In this document: positions 51,963-60,071 of the stretch, in pieces | How positions within the stretch are numbered: the stretch's first letter is position 1 | How the letters are laid out: each line of letters begins with the position of its first letter | Source: Dactylosporangium fulvum | Lineage (GTDB): Bacteria; Actinomycetota; Actinomycetes; Mycobacteriales; Micromonosporaceae | DNA length: 64,000 bases | Direction of reading: 5' to 3' | Assembly (NCBI RefSeq): GCF_025137375.1 | Contig: NZ_CP073720.1 | Coordinates: 2,442,501-2,506,500, forward strand | The notes under the pieces: model-generated | Database searches by the model: none | Told to the model about the DNA's origin: nothing | The model's input: the letters and a program-made list of their open reading frames with translations, nothing else | Program-made: the position numbers and the translations under genes

Positions 51963-52316
51963 TCAGGCCGCGGTGTGGTTCGGGGTCAGGTGGAGGCGGC
52001 GCAGGCGGCGGTCGGCCGCGGCCGCGTTTCTGTGCAGGCGATCGGTCTCCGAGCTCAACAGGTCGCGGCCGACCGGGGTCAGGCGGTAGTACCGCCGCAG
52101 GCGCGACGCCACGACCTCCTCGCGGTCGACCTCGATCAGGCCGTCGGCGCGGAGCCGGTCCAGGATGCCGTAGAGCGTGCCGGCCTGCAGGCGCACGCGG
52201 TTTTCGGAGATCCGCCGCACATCGTCCAGCACGCTGTAGCCGTGCTGCGGCTCCGCCGCGAGTGCGGTCAGGACCAGGAACGTCGGTTCGCGTAATGGCA
52301 AGCCAGTCATACCCAT
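51963..52316 (-). CDS. PadR-family regulator
   Basis: A 117-residue winged-helix protein. PTFLVLTALAAEPQHGYSVLDDVRRISENRVRLQAGTLYGILDRLRADGLIE is diagnostic of PadR, with DREEVVASRLRRYYRLTPVGR as the wing. ATG 52316 or ATG 52310 could start it; there is no ribosome binding site, and TATACA (52320-52325, minus strand) 4 or 9 bases upstream suggests a leaderless mRNA. The adjacent AT-rich CGATCGATATATTC segment could be its operator. It may also influence the neighbouring secreted CBM2 gene, but that lies upstream in the same direction. Confidence 0.85.
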   Translation of the reverse strand: MGMTGLPLREPTFLVLTALAAEPQHGYSVLDDVRRISENRVRLQAGTLYGILDRLRADGLIEVDREEVVASRLRRYYRLTPVGRDLLSSETDRLHRNAAAADRRLRRLHLTPNHTAA

Positions 52317-52365
52317 CACTGTATAAAGACGATCGATATATTCAATCAACCGATCGGTCAGGCCG

Positions 52366-53823
52366 CTACGGGGTCACCGTGATGTTGGTCAGACCGGTCG
52401 TCGCGTTGCGCACCGTGTTGGAGGAGTACACGACGTTGAGGTTACCGGCGCACTTCGACGTCGACGTCACGTTGATCGCGTAACGGCCGACGCCGCCGAG
52501 GTCGGAGACGTTGTCGCGCCAGATGTTGCCGCAGCCGGAGCCGGTCACCGGGTTGTGCGTCTCGTAGCCGTTGGCGAACGTGCCGGGCGGGCCGAAGGTG
52601 CCGGTGTTGCCCTCGATCGTGTAGCCGCTGCCCTTCACGTCGACCCACGAGTCCGCCGAGTTCTGGCCGGAGATGCCCCGCCCGTCGAAGGTGTTGCCCC
52701 GGATGACACCGGCGACGGTGCCCTCCTTGACGTCGATGTGCTCCGCCGTGACGTACGGGCCGATGTGGTTGTTGAGCACCTGGACCCGGTCGGAGCGGTC
52801 GACGCCGCCGCTGTTGCCGTGGCAGTCCCAGTTGGAGTTCGCCGAGCCGAGATATACGCCCTCGCCGTACGCCGGCTGGACCGTCCCGGTGTACTCCACC
52901 GTGGAGTTCTTGATGACACCGTCCGAAGAGGACCGTCTGAAGTGGACTCCCTCGTCGGCGATGTGGTGAACGTACAGGCCGTCGATCGTGACGTGCGGCG
53001 AGTTGTCGACGACGACACCCTTCTTCGCGTTCGCGACGGTGAAGCCGACGAGGTTCCAGTACGGCGCGTTCGCGATCCACACGCCGTAGCCGGGGTCCCA
53101 GCCGGGGGTCGGCGCCGGGCACGACGGACCGGAGCCCGACGGCGCCGGGTTGGTCAGGATCGCGGTGCGCGGGCCGGTCACCGTGATCGGCGCCGCCGCG
53201 GTGCCCGGGGTGGTGCCGATGAAGGAGCCGTCGTAGGTGCCGGGCGCGAGCCGGATCGTCTGGCCGGGGCGGGCGTTCGCCATGGCCGTGGTCAGCTGTG
53301 CGGCCGTGGCGACGTCCACAATGGACCCTCCGGGCGAGGAGGGCGGCGTGGACGGGGACGAGGAGCCCGGGGAGGGCGACGGGGACGGTGAGGGGGAGCT
53401 GGGGGAGGGCAACGGTGCCGGGCCGCCCGCGCACGGCGCGCCGTTGACCAGGCAGTTGACCGGCACGCCCGTACCACTCACGTTGAAGCCGAAGCTTGTC
53501 GACGCTCCCGGGGCGATGGCGCCGTTCCAGGACGCGTTGGCGAACCGGTGGTGCTGGCCCGTGCTCGTCCGGACCGAGTCCCACGAGCTGCTGACCGTGG
53601 ACCCGGCCGGCAGGTCGAACTCCACGACCCAGCCGCTCGCGGCCGCGTCGCCGCGGTTCGTGATCGTGATGCCGGCCCCGTATCCGGAGCTCCACGTCGA
53701 CGACTGGGTGAATGTCGCGGTCAGCGACGCCGACGCGGCCTGGGCGAGCGGGGCGACCAACACGGTCGCCGCCGCGACCGCGACGGCGCCTCCGGCGAGC
53801 AGGAACGTGCGATGGATGCGCAT
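52366..53823 (-). CDS. Secreted CBM2 plus right-handed beta-helix protein
   Basis: A 485-residue exported protein. Residues 1-30 are a signal peptide (GGAVAVAAATVLVAPLAQAA). A CBM2-type cellulose/chitin-binding module follows (about 31-128), with TQSSTWSSGYGAGITITNRGD and GFNVSGTG. A Pro/Ser linker (about 135-165) leads to a parallel beta-helix (about 166-485; GGSIVDVATAAQLTTAMANARPG at its start), as in pectate lyases and chondroitinase-B-like proteins. VDVKGSG and other paired Asp are visible, but I cannot assign catalytic residues. GAGG lies 7 bases before the ATG. It likely acts on plant polysaccharide. Confidence 0.87.
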   Translation of the reverse strand: MRIHRTFLLAGGAVAVAAATVLVAPLAQAASASLTATFTQSSTWSSGYGAGITITNRGDAAASGWVVEFDLPAGSTVSSSWDSVRTSTGQHHRFANASWNGAIAPGASTSFGFNVSGTGVPVNCLVNGAPCAGGPAPLPSPSSPSPSPSPSPGSSSPSTPPSSPGGSIVDVATAAQLTTAMANARPGQTIRLAPGTYDGSFIGTTPGTAAAPITVTGPRTAILTNPAPSGSGPSCPAPTPGWDPGYGVWIANAPYWNLVGFTVANAKKGVVVDNSPHVTIDGLYVHHIADEGVHFRRSSSDGVIKNSTVEYTGTVQPAYGEGVYLGSANSNWDCHGNSGGVDRSDRVQVLNNHIGPYVTAEHIDVKEGTVAGVIRGNTFDGRGISGQNSADSWVDVKGSGYTIEGNTGTFGPPGTFANGYETHNPVTGSGCGNIWRDNVSDLGGVGRYAINVTSTSKCAGNLNVVYSSNTVRNATTGLTNITVTP

Positions 53824-53862
53824 CGACCAGCCTCTTGTCGCGCGAGCGTCCGTTGGCTGATT

Positions 53863-53891
53863 AGTTAACAGTCTTTACAGCTGCGGGTCAA
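53863..53891 (-). promoter_or_regulatory. Promoter of the CBM2 beta-helix gene
   Basis: On the minus strand TTGACC (53886-53891) and TTAACT (53863-53868) are 17 bases apart, a good primary-sigma promoter, with the start codon about 40 bases from the minus-10. A GTTAAC palindrome overlaps the minus-10. Confidence 0.6.
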
Positions 53892-53934
53892 CCACCCGCC
53901 TCCACAAGTGCATGATCAACGCCGAGAGAAGGGG

Positions 53935-55194
53935 TCAGGGGGACAGGGCCAGGCGGACCAGGGTCTCGGCGCAGGCGTGGACCTGGGCCAGCGAGACGCG
54001 CTCGTCGGGGCAGTGGCCGTAGCCGACGCCGGGGCCGTACTGGACGGTCGGGATGCCGGCGGCCGTGAGCAGGCGCAGGTCCGAGCCGTACGGGGCGCCG
54101 ACGACCGCCGGCTCGGCGGTGAAGGCACCGCCGTGCGCGGCGATGACCCGCTGGACCATGTCGCTGCCGTCGGGGCAGCGGCCCGAGGCGAACTGCCCGC
54201 CCCACCACTCCACCGTCACCGGGTGCTCCTTCAGCCACGGGTCGGCGGCGCACGCCTCGGCGACGGTCCGCTCGAACGCCGCCCGCGCCTCGTCGACCGG
54301 CTCGTCGAGTGCCACGCCGAAGCGGCCCTCGGCGACGAGCAGGTCGGGCACGGTGGAGGCCCAGTCGCCGGCGCGGACCGTGCCGATCTCCAGCGGGTAG
54401 GCGACGTCCCACCGGTGCATCATCGGGTCGACGTCGCGGTTGCGGGCCTCCTCCAGCGCCCGGAGCACCGGGAAGATCAGCTGGAACTTCTCGACGGCGC
54501 TGACCCCGCTCGTGCGGGCGCAGGCGTGCGCGGCCAGGCCCGGCACCCGCAGCCGGAAGGTGAGTGCCCCGCCGTTGGCGGCCAGCACGTCCAGCGCGGT
54601 CGGCTCGGTGATCACGCAGGCGTCGGCGCGCCAGCCGCGGTCGAGGGTGGCGTACGTGCCGAGCCCGCCGTCCTCCTCGCCGACGACGGCGGCGAGGAGG
54701 ACGTCACCGGCCGGTCGTGTGCCGCTGCGGTGCAGTGCCAGCAGCGCCGACAGCGCTGAGACGAAACCGCCCTTCATGTCGCAGGCGCCCCGGCCGTGGG
54801 CGTGGCCGTCGGCGATCCGGCCCGAGTAGGGATCGGCGGACCAGGTCGACGGGTCTCCCGGCGGTACCACGTCCAGATGCCCGTTGAACATGAGCGTCGG
54901 CGCCGCCGGATCCGTGCCCGGCAGCCGCGCGACCAGGCCCCACGCCTCGTCACGGGTGACCTCCATGCCCGGGAAGTCCGGCCGGGCGGCCAGCTCGGCC
55001 ACCGGGATCGGCCACAGGTCGATCTCGACGCCCTCGGCTTGCAGCAGGCGGCCGACGTGGTGGACGATCGCACTTTCCGCCGCGGTGCCGCCCACACTGG
55101 GTATGCGGATGAGGTCGGCGAGCGTGGTGACGGCCTCGTCGCGGGCGGCGTGCAGGGCGGAGAGGGCAGGATCATGGTTCGCGCGGGCATTCAC
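53935..55194 (-). CDS. M20-family peptidase/deacylase (ArgE/DapE-like)
   Basis: A 419-residue zinc metallohydrolase. Metal-binding motifs are FNGHLDVVPPG (His, Asp), GRGACDMKGG (Asp), VGEEDGGLGT (catalytic Glu pair) and a C-terminal GPGVGYGHCPDE His. A dimerisation domain lies in the middle (about 200-310). Members hydrolyse N-acyl amino acids or succinyl-diaminopimelate; with no lysine or arginine genes adjacent, the substrate is unknown. It is convergent with nothing and faces the EEP relic. Confidence 0.9.
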   Translation of the reverse strand: MNARANHDPALSALHAARDEAVTTLADLIRIPSVGGTAAESAIVHHVGRLLQAEGVEIDLWPIPVAELAARPDFPGMEVTRDEAWGLVARLPGTDPAAPTLMFNGHLDVVPPGDPSTWSADPYSGRIADGHAHGRGACDMKGGFVSALSALLALHRSGTRPAGDVLLAAVVGEEDGGLGTYATLDRGWRADACVITEPTALDVLAANGGALTFRLRVPGLAAHACARTSGVSAVEKFQLIFPVLRALEEARNRDVDPMMHRWDVAYPLEIGTVRAGDWASTVPDLLVAEGRFGVALDEPVDEARAAFERTVAEACAADPWLKEHPVTVEWWGGQFASGRCPDGSDMVQRVIAAHGGAFTAEPAVVGAPYGSDLRLLTAAGIPTVQYGPGVGYGHCPDERVSLAQVHACAETLVRLALSP

Positions 55195-55205
55195 CAGGGC
55201 AATGT

Positions 55206-55341
55206 ATGCCGTTGACGCTCATGACGTACAACATCAGAAACGGCGGCCGCCGAGCGGTTCACCGAGTGCCGCGTCGTGACCGGCGGGGCGGCGGAATCCG
55301 CGTCGGACCACTACCCGCTGGTGGCGCGGGCAGCGTGGTGA
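55206..55341 (+). pseudogene. Relic of an endonuclease/exonuclease/phosphatase (EEP) gene
   Basis: Plus-strand 55206-55247 encodes LTLMTYNIRNGG, the classic N-terminus of EEP-fold enzymes. Immediately after, in another frame (55252-55341), lies RFTECRVVTGGAAESASDHY followed by PLVARAAW and TGA, the classic SDH-containing C-terminus. The whole middle of the roughly 250-residue enzyme is missing, so this is a deletion remnant. Confidence 0.75.
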
Positions 55342-55663
55342 CCGGCTCGCGCGGGTCGACCAGCTCGCGGCTCGGCGGCTGGCGGCGATAACCGCCCAGC
55401 GGCGGGTTCGCCACCCAACGGATGGCGGGGCGCTGGCCGGGGGCGGGCAGCCAGCCGAGGAAACGGTTCCACAACTGCTCGGCGCCGTACTGGCGGAGGT
55501 CCTCCGCCGCGTCGGCGACCCGCAGCGCCATCAGCGTGCGCAGTTCGGCGGGGCTGTCGCCGTGGTCGGCGATCAACTGCTGGCGCTTCGTCACGCAGGG
55601 CCACGGCTCGGCACACCCCGTGCACCGCCACGTCGGCCGTGCGGGGATGTGCGCGACAGTCAC
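55259..55663 (-). CDS. Small conserved Cys-motif protein (C-x2-C-x4-WPC), second of pair
   Basis: A 134-residue protein. RPTWRCTGCAEPWPC (about 8-22) carries three Cys in a C-x2-C-x4-WPC pattern, suggesting a metal-binding knuckle, followed by helices (LIADHGDSPAELRTLMALRVADAAEDL) and WNRFLGWLPAP. Similar small proteins in actinomycetes are often annotated as flavin reductase without evidence. GTG 55663 overlaps the upstream stop by GTGA with GGGGAG 6 bases before it. The last about 27 residues are read antisense to the EEP relic and may be an extension after loss of the original stop. Confidence 0.75.
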   Translation of the reverse strand: MTVAHIPARPTWRCTGCAEPWPCVTKRQQLIADHGDSPAELRTLMALRVADAAEDLRQYGAEQLWNRFLGWLPAPGQRPAIRWVANPPLGGYRRQPPSRELVDPREPVTTLPAPPAGSGPTRIPPPRRSRRGTR

Positions 55664-55863
55664 CCCAGACTCCCCGGCCGGGCGAGTTCGATGCGCCGCA
55701 GGGCGTAGACGAGCACCGAGTTGCGGGCGCTCACGTACTGGTCGCACGGCCACGGCCGGTGGCAGTCGCGGCACTGCTCACCACGCTTGAGCTTGTTGGC
55801 CAGCCAGGACCGGGGGCGGGGCTGGTGGCGGCGGCGCTGTCTCACGAGCTCTTTGAGGTCCAT
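55660..55863 (-). CDS. Small Cys-motif protein (C-x2-C-x4-WPC), first of pair
   Basis: A 67-residue basic protein. RGEQCRDCHRPWPCDQY contains the same C-x2-C-x4-WPC pattern as its downstream neighbour, and the N-terminus is highly Arg-rich. ATG 55863 lies 10 bp after the GGDEF stop, and the gene overlaps the next one by GTGA, so the three form an operon. The shared motif suggests related metal-binding modules, perhaps arising by duplication. No function is known. Confidence 0.75.
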   Translation of the reverse strand: MDLKELVRQRRRHQPRPRSWLANKLKRGEQCRDCHRPWPCDQYVSARNSVLVYALRRIELARPGSLG

Positions 55864-55873
55864 GGAGGTTCCC

Positions 55874-56566
55874 TTAGGTCGCCGAGGTCGGGCGGGTGGG
55901 GTCCTTCTCGACCGGCTGTCTGGGCTTGCCGAGGCGGAGCGTGGTGTGCAGGACGTGCTGTGCCGCGAGATGCGGACGGCGACGGGCGCGCTTCGCGCGG
56001 TACATCGCCGCGTCGGCCCGGTGGACCGCGTCGGCGAGATGGGCGAACGGCTCGACCGGGACGAGCCCGACCGAGGCGCTGACGGTGATGATCTGGCCGC
56101 CCAGCGGCATCGGCGCGGCGAGCGCCTGGGAGAGCCGGTCGGCCTGTTCCTCGGGGGGACCGCCGCGACACGCGATCAGGCCGGCGAACTCGTCGCCGCC
56201 CAGGCGCGCGACCAGCCCCGACCCGGCGCACGCGACCAGCCGCTGCGCGACGGTGACCAGGACCGCGTCGCCGGCGGAGTGGCCGTACACGTCGTTGATC
56301 TGCTTGAAGCCGTCGACGTCGAGGACGATCGCGACCAGGGGGTGCCGGTCGACGTCCGCGACGAGCGCGGCACCGCGCTGATAGAAGGCGCGACGGTTGG
56401 GCAGGCCCGTGAGCGCGTCGTGGCTCGCGGCGTGCCGCTCGACGATGAGGTCGGACCGCAGCCGCGCGGCCTCCTTCTCCGCGCGTCGCGCGCGCAGATA
56501 CATGCAGAGGCTCGTGCAGGCCCCTGCCGCCGCGGCCGCACCGGCCAGGAAGGCGAGGGGATCCAT
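55874..56566 (-). CDS. GGDEF diguanylate cyclase with single membrane anchor
   Basis: A 230-residue protein with one N-terminal hydrophobic helix (about 3-22), a short basic linker and a GGDEF domain (about 45-200) carrying the intact RLGGDEF motif. It lacks a PAS or other sensor and the RxxD inhibitory site, so activity may be controlled by expression or by partners. ATG 56566 has AAAGGGA 7 bases upstream. It is the first gene of an operon with two small Cys-motif proteins. Confidence 0.87.
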   Translation of the reverse strand: MDPLAFLAGAAAAAGACTSLCMYLRARRAEKEAARLRSDLIVERHAASHDALTGLPNRRAFYQRGAALVADVDRHPLVAIVLDVDGFKQINDVYGHSAGDAVLVTVAQRLVACAGSGLVARLGGDEFAGLIACRGGPPEEQADRLSQALAAPMPLGGQIITVSASVGLVPVEPFAHLADAVHRADAAMYRAKRARRRPHLAAQHVLHTTLRLGKPRQPVEKDPTRPTSAT

Positions 56567-56771
56567 ACGCGCGTCCCTTTCAAGATCGCAGCTGGGGAAG
56601 ATGCCCGATCGTTTGGGAGCGAACGTCCGGTTTTGATCACAAATCGTGAGCGCATCCGTACATTCGCACATGCGCTAGCATGCGCTTTATCGGCTGCAGA
56701 CGCAAGAGCCGATGCACGTGCAGATGCCGTTCACTCGGTGAACTTTCAACCAATGCATCAGAGAGATGTCC

Positions 56772-57032
56772 ATGGAGCAGACGTACAACGGGATGCCGGC
56801 CGGCGACCTGACGGGCGTGACCTGGCAGAAGAGCCGCCGTAGCAACCCGAGTGGCAACTGTGTCGAACTGGCCCGGCTGCCTGACGGGTCCGGCTTTGCC
56901 ATGCGGAACTCGCGGGACCCCGAGGGGCCCGCACTCATCTACACCTTCGACGAGATCGCCGCCTTCGTCGGCGGTGCCCGTGACGGTGACTTCGACAATC
57001 TGTTGACCTTGTTCCCCCGACCGGCCGGCTGA
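56772..57032 (+). CDS. DUF397 protein
   Basis: An 86-residue protein of the DUF397 family. The hallmark WQKSRRSNPSGNCVELARL and the closing YTFDEIAAFVGGARDGDFD are present. Such proteins accompany XRE/DUF5753 regulators, as in the actinomycete whiJ/abaA-like developmental loci. ATG 56772 is preferred because GAGAG lies 6 bases upstream; ATG 56766 is in frame. It is followed 160 bp later by its XRE partner, with a strong hairpin between. Confidence 0.9.
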   Translation: MEQTYNGMPAGDLTGVTWQKSRRSNPSGNCVELARLPDGSGFAMRNSRDPEGPALIYTFDEIAAFVGGARDGDFDNLLTLFPRPAG

Positions 57033-57139
57033 GCCGTTCGGTTGAGTAAGGCCCGCCATGAGTTGGGTAAGGCTCGCCCGCCGGATCGACGCGAGCCCAC
57101 TCCCGCTTACTATCCGGTCATGGCATGCTTACTCCGGCC

Positions 57140-57162
57140 GTCGCGGGGGAAGCCCCCGCGAC
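57140..57162 (+). terminator. Strong hairpin between DUF397 and XRE genes
   Basis: GTCGCGGGGG (57140-57149) pairs perfectly with CCCCCGCGAC (57153-57162) around a 3-base loop, just before the ribosome binding site of the XRE gene. It may end the DUF397 transcript or attenuate readthrough. Upstream, GGGTAAGGC-like repeats (57042-57085) may be regulator sites. Confidence 0.7.
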
Positions 57163-57191
57163 GCGACTGTTTGACATCCCGGAGGCGGTAG

Positions 57192-58076
57192 GTGACGACC
57201 GGAACACCAGAAGGAGGAGCGTCCGGAGGCCCGACGGTCCTCCGGATGCTGCTGGGCGCTCACCTGCGCCGGTTACGTGAAGCGCAGGGCGTCAGCCGGG
57301 AGGACGCCGGCTGGGAGATCCGCTCGTCCGAGTCGAAGATCAGCCGCATGGAGCTCGGCCGCGTCGGCTTCAAGGAGCGCGACGTCGCCGATCTGCTCAC
57401 CCTCTACGGGATGGACGACCAGGTCGAGCGGGACCGCCTGCTCGCACTCGCCCGCGAGGCGAACAACCCCGGCTGGTGGCACCGCTTCGGCGACGTCCTG
57501 CCGAACTGGTTCCAGTCCTATCTCGGCCTCGAGGCCGCTGCCGCGCTGATCCGCACGTATGAGGTGCAGTTCGTCCCCGGCCTGCTGCAGACCCGCGACT
57601 ACGCCCGCGCCGTCGTCCTCCTCGGCCACGGCCGCGCCAAGCGGGAGGAGATCGAGCGCCGCGTCGAGCTGCGGATGAAGCGGCAGGAGATCCTCACCCG
57701 GGAGCAGCCGGTCAAGCTGTGGGTCGTCGTCGACGAAGCCGCGCTGCGCCGCCCGATCGGCGGCCTCGACGTGATGCGCGGCCAGGTGGAGGCCCTGCTG
57801 GAGGCCAGCACCCTGCCCAACGTGCGGCTCCAGGTCATCCCGTTTCAGGCCGGCGGCCACGCCGCCGCGGGTGGTGCGTTCTCGATCCTGCGCTTCCCCG
57901 ACGAGGACCTCCCCGACGTCGTCTACATCGAGCAGCTGACCAGCGCGCTGTATCTCGACAAGCGCGACGACGTCGACCTTTACGCGGAGGCGATGGAGCG
58001 GCTGTGCGTCGAGGCGCACCCGCCGACCGACACCTCGAAGATCCTTGAGGAGATCCGGAAGGATCTGAACGCCTAG
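57192..58076 (+). CDS. XRE-family regulator with DUF5753 domain
   Basis: A 294-residue regulator. The N-terminal HTH (about 15-75) contains GAHLRRLREAQGVSREDAG and SESKISRMELGRVGF. The DUF5753 effector domain (about 95-285) includes IRTYEVQFVPGLLQTRDYARAVV and QVIPFQAGGHAA, typical of WhiJ-like proteins paired with DUF397 proteins. GTG 57192 has GGAGG 6 bases upstream. With the DUF397 gene it likely forms a developmental or metabolic switch pair. Confidence 0.92.
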   Translation: MTTGTPEGGASGGPTVLRMLLGAHLRRLREAQGVSREDAGWEIRSSESKISRMELGRVGFKERDVADLLTLYGMDDQVERDRLLALAREANNPGWWHRFGDVLPNWFQSYLGLEAAAALIRTYEVQFVPGLLQTRDYARAVVLLGHGRAKREEIERRVELRMKRQEILTREQPVKLWVVVDEAALRRPIGGLDVMRGQVEALLEASTLPNVRLQVIPFQAGGHAAAGGAFSILRFPDEDLPDVVYIEQLTSALYLDKRDDVDLYAEAMERLCVEAHPPTDTSKILEEIRKDLNA

Positions 58077-58093
58077 CCTTCTAGGTTTGCCGT

Positions 58094-58858
58094 ATGGCAG
58101 ATCGTTTGGATGGCACCGTCGCGCTCGTCACGGGCGCTTCCAGTGGTATCGGCGCGGCAGCCGCGCTGGCACTGTCCGCACAGGGCGCCGCGGTCGCCCT
58201 GGCCGCCCGCCGGGCCGACCGGCTCACCGACCTCGCCGCGCGGATCGCCGTCGCCGGCGGTGACGCCATCGTCCTGGAGACCGACGTCACCGACGAGGCC
58301 CAGGCCCGGCAGGCGGTGGAGCGGACCGTCGACGAACTCGGCCGGCTCGACACCCTCGTCAACAACGCCGGCGTCATGCTCCTCGGACCGGCCGTCGACG
58401 CGCCCCTCTCCGAGTGGGAGCGGATGGTCTCCATCAACCTGATGGGGCTGTTGTACTGCGCACACGCCGCGCTGCCACACCTGCTGGAGGCCGCCGGGAA
58501 GCAGCCGCGGCGGGTCGCCGACATGGTGAACATCAGCTCGGTCGCCGGGCGGGTGGCCCGCAACGGCAGCGCGGTCTACAACGCCACGAAACACGCGGTG
58601 GGCGCCTTCAGCGAGGCGCTGCGGCAGGAGGTGACCGGTCGCTTCGTCCGCATCTCCCTCGTCGAGCCCGGCGCCACCGCGACAGAACTCGCGTCCCACA
58701 ACCGCCCGGAGGTCCAGACCACGATCCAGCAACGGTTCGAGGGCGTCGAACGCCTCTCCGCCGAGGACATCGCCGACAACATCGCGTACATCGTGACCCG
58801 CCCGCGGCACGTCGCCGTCAACGAGATGCTCGTACGGCCCACGCAGCAAACCGGCTGA
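58094..58858 (+). CDS. SDR-family oxidoreductase
   Basis: A 254-residue short-chain dehydrogenase. The cofactor motif TGASSGIG is at 13-20, an Arg-rich segment (ALAARRADRL) suggests NADP preference, NNAGVM follows, and the catalytic Ser, Tyr and Lys are in NISSVAG and VYNATKHA. It resembles YdfG-like dehydrogenases with broad specificity. It lies 17 bp after the XRE gene and could be in the same transcript. Confidence 0.9.
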   Translation: MADRLDGTVALVTGASSGIGAAAALALSAQGAAVALAARRADRLTDLAARIAVAGGDAIVLETDVTDEAQARQAVERTVDELGRLDTLVNNAGVMLLGPAVDAPLSEWERMVSINLMGLLYCAHAALPHLLEAAGKQPRRVADMVNISSVAGRVARNGSAVYNATKHAVGAFSEALRQEVTGRFVRISLVEPGATATELASHNRPEVQTTIQQRFEGVERLSAEDIADNIAYIVTRPRHVAVNEMLVRPTQQTG

Positions 58859-58877
58859 GCGGCGTTTCCCGGCTGTC

Positions 58878-58923
58878 AGGTGGTAGGAAAACTGGGGCCA
58901 TGACCCAAGTTTTCCTACCACCT
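58878..58923. terminator. Long bidirectional terminator hairpin
   Basis: AGGTGGTAGGAAAACT (58878-58893) pairs perfectly with AGTTTTCCTACCACCT (58908-58923); after one mismatch a GGG/CCC pair extends the stem. It lies between the convergent SDR and AbiEi-like genes and overlaps the latter's stop codon. The A/T tracts in the stem give T-runs in both directions. Confidence 0.8.
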
Positions 58924-59863
58924 ACGCCGCGGGGAGAGCGCAGTCCGGGCCGCAGCGGCGCACCGGACCGCGCCAGCCGCCGAGCCGCAGCGTGGCGGCG
59001 ACGGTGGCCGCCGTCCGACAGGGCCGCTCACTGACGTCGGTCCAGCCGAACCGCAGCGTCGCCCACCCGCGGGTCGCCGAGCGGTTGTCCCGCGCCCGAT
59101 CACGGATGCGGCACTCGTCATCGTGCGCGACCCGCCCGTCGAGTTCCACGACGAGCCCGAACTCCTCGTACTCGACATCGCGGTAGGTCGTCGTGCTCCC
59201 GGCTCGCCGGGGCCGCTGCCGCTGCCCGGCCGGCAGGCCGTGACCGCGCTCCACGTCGCGGAGGAACCGCACCTCCAGCACGGACCGGCTGCCGGCGCCG
59301 ACGTCGGCCACCGCCGACAGCAACGGTGCGCGCCACCGCACCCGGGGCCGCGACCGCAACACGGCCGTCAACCGGTCCGCGGTGGTGAGCCGGCGGCCAC
59401 AGGCCCGGGCGATCCAGCCGATCGCCTGGTCGAGGTTCGCGGCCACCTGCGTCAGGTCGACGACCGTGTCGTTGATGCCCGTGCGTGCGGGTGACCGCAG
59501 CGGTACGGGTGCCGGAACCGACCGCCGGTAGTGGAACCGCACGCCGTCGAGCAGGTACGGGCGCCGATCGGACGGCAGGCTGATGTGGATCGGCGCCGCC
59601 GGCTCGTCGACGAGGCCGAGGAGCTCGGCCGCGGTGTGGTGACTCAGCACGGCACCGCGGCCCGCCGCCGCGAGTGTCGCCGAGAGCACCGCGACCCGGG
59701 ACGGCTCACCGGTGAACGTGTAGTACACACCGCGGAAGGGCTTGCGCCACCTTCCGGAGCGCAGCCGCGCCCAGATCGCCTCGTCGGTCAGGCCGCACTC
59801 CCGCGCCTGCTTGCGCGTGACGACCCCCGCCTGCGCGTCGGCCACGTCCTCGATGTCCGGCAT
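58922..59863 (-). CDS. AbiEi-like N-terminal plus DUF559-like C-terminal protein
   Basis: A 313-residue protein. The N-terminus (about 10-80, AGVVTRKQARECGLTDEAIWARLRSGRW) matches the AbiEi antitoxin-type winged-helix. The C-terminus (about 190-300) has a DUF559/restriction-endonuclease-like core with YEEFGLVVELDGRVAH and a basic RDNRSATRGWATLRFGW. No AbiEii toxin gene is next to it, and such orphan proteins are common and variable in actinomycetes. The start at 59863 has GGAGG directly abutting, so it may lie elsewhere. Function unproven. Confidence 0.78.
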   Translation of the reverse strand: MPDIEDVADAQAGVVTRKQARECGLTDEAIWARLRSGRWRKPFRGVYYTFTGEPSRVAVLSATLAAAGRGAVLSHHTAAELLGLVDEPAAPIHISLPSDRRPYLLDGVRFHYRRSVPAPVPLRSPARTGINDTVVDLTQVAANLDQAIGWIARACGRRLTTADRLTAVLRSRPRVRWRAPLLSAVADVGAGSRSVLEVRFLRDVERGHGLPAGQRQRPRRAGSTTTYRDVEYEEFGLVVELDGRVAHDDECRIRDRARDNRSATRGWATLRFGWTDVSERPCRTAATVAATLRLGGWRGPVRRCGPDCALPAA

Positions 59864-60071
59864 CCTCCGAGCGTCGCCCCGGAGCGTGGGGGAGCGCCAG
59901 ACCGCTTCGGCGCCTGTGGAAAACCCCTGGGCCGCCCCGTGTCCGACTTTGCCACTAATCCGAGCGGACTTGTCGGGAAATGGCACCGAAACATTGACGG
60001 CGGTATCCGTCGCGTGATCTGATCCCAATCCCGGAAGATTTTTCATGTTCGATGGGATCGAGGAGACTGCC

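Noticed and set aside
58922..59863. Complete AbiE toxin-antitoxin system
   Set aside because: Only the AbiEi-like N-terminus is seen and no AbiEii nucleotidyltransferase toxin gene is adjacent.
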